Source: an uncultured Eubacteriales bacterium
Lineage (GTDB): Bacteria > Bacillota > Clostridia > Oscillospirales > Oscillospiraceae
Length of the DNA: 20,608 nucleotides
Reading direction: 5' to 3'
Assembly (NCBI GenBank): GCA_900549475.1
Contig: UROF01000039.1
Location: 1-20,608, forward strand
How positions within the stretch are numbered: position 1 is the first letter of the stretch; every line of letters starts with the position of its first letter. This document shows positions 20,554-20,608 of this stretch, one piece after another. Made by a program: the position numbers and the translations under genes. The notes beneath the pieces were generated by a model, which saw only the letters and a program-made list of their open reading frames with translations, did no database searches and had not been told where the DNA came from.

Positions 20554-20608
20554 TGGAGCGGGCGACGGGGCTCGAACCCGCTACCTCCACCTTGGCAAGG
20601 TGGCGCTC
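20554..20608 (-). tRNA. tRNA-Gly (anticodon GCC), 5' part outside the window
   Basis: The minus strand shows the anticodon arm CCACC-TTGCCAA-GGTGG (anticodon GCC), the T arm with GGTTCGAGCCC, the 3' acceptor strand CGCCCGC, discriminator U and an encoded CCA (20556-20554). The first part of the gene, including the 5' acceptor strand and the start of the D arm, lies beyond base 20608. Confidence 0.95.

Noticed and set aside
1..20608. CRISPR arrays, insertion sequences, prophage or integrase genes
   Set aside because: I saw no regularly spaced direct repeats, transposase, integrase or phage structural genes in this window.

Overview
The window looks like a GC-rich member of the Clostridia, most probably a gut Oscillospiraceae (Flavonifractor/Oscillibacter-like). 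This is inferred from strong AGGAGG ribosome sites, sigma-A promoters (TTGACA-17-TATAAT type), a T-box leader on thrS, RNase Y, and a MurT/GatD-like pair. No taxonomic marker gene is present, so the genus is a guess.

Layout. Positions 1-12367 are read on the minus strand. From right to left they hold a cytidylate-kinase-like gene, an RpiR-family regulator, a DUF624 membrane protein, and a sialic-acid locus: CUT1 sugar transporter (binding lipoprotein plus two permeases), nanQ/YhcH, nanA and nagB. Then come thrS with its T-box, a cell-wall amidase with an SH3b domain, and the 5' part of rny, cut by the window edge. Positions 12585-19331 are read on the plus strand: a membrane-anchored metallophosphoesterase and mnmG, then the MurT-like ligase and its GatD-like partner, then an N-acyl-D-amino-acid deacylase. 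From 19402 the minus strand is used again: thiamine pyrophosphokinase, tRNA-Cys(GCA) and a partial tRNA-Gly(GCC). The two outward-facing promoters around 12458-12540 divide the first two blocks.

How the genes work together. The transporter probably imports a sialic acid; NanQ would speed its anomerisation, NanA would cleave it to ManNAc plus pyruvate, and NagB would feed glucosamine-6-P to glycolysis. The RpiR protein, with a sugar-phosphate-binding SIS domain, is the likely local regulator. NanK, NanE, NagA, a sialidase and the ABC ATPase are not here. Expression seems tuned by a 13-bp hairpin after the binding-protein gene, non-ATG permease starts and a terminator-like stem just after the operon promoter.

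The most unusual feature is the MurT/GatD-like pair. ATP-binding and zinc-ribbon motifs of the ligase are intact, but the GatD-like subunit has Thr where the catalytic Cys and His should be, and the matching MurT aspartate motif is also altered. The pair therefore probably does not perform the normal glutamine-dependent amidation of lipid II. A second oddity is a dense run of palindromes between thiN and tRNA-Cys. All comparisons with other proteins are from memory; no database search was run.
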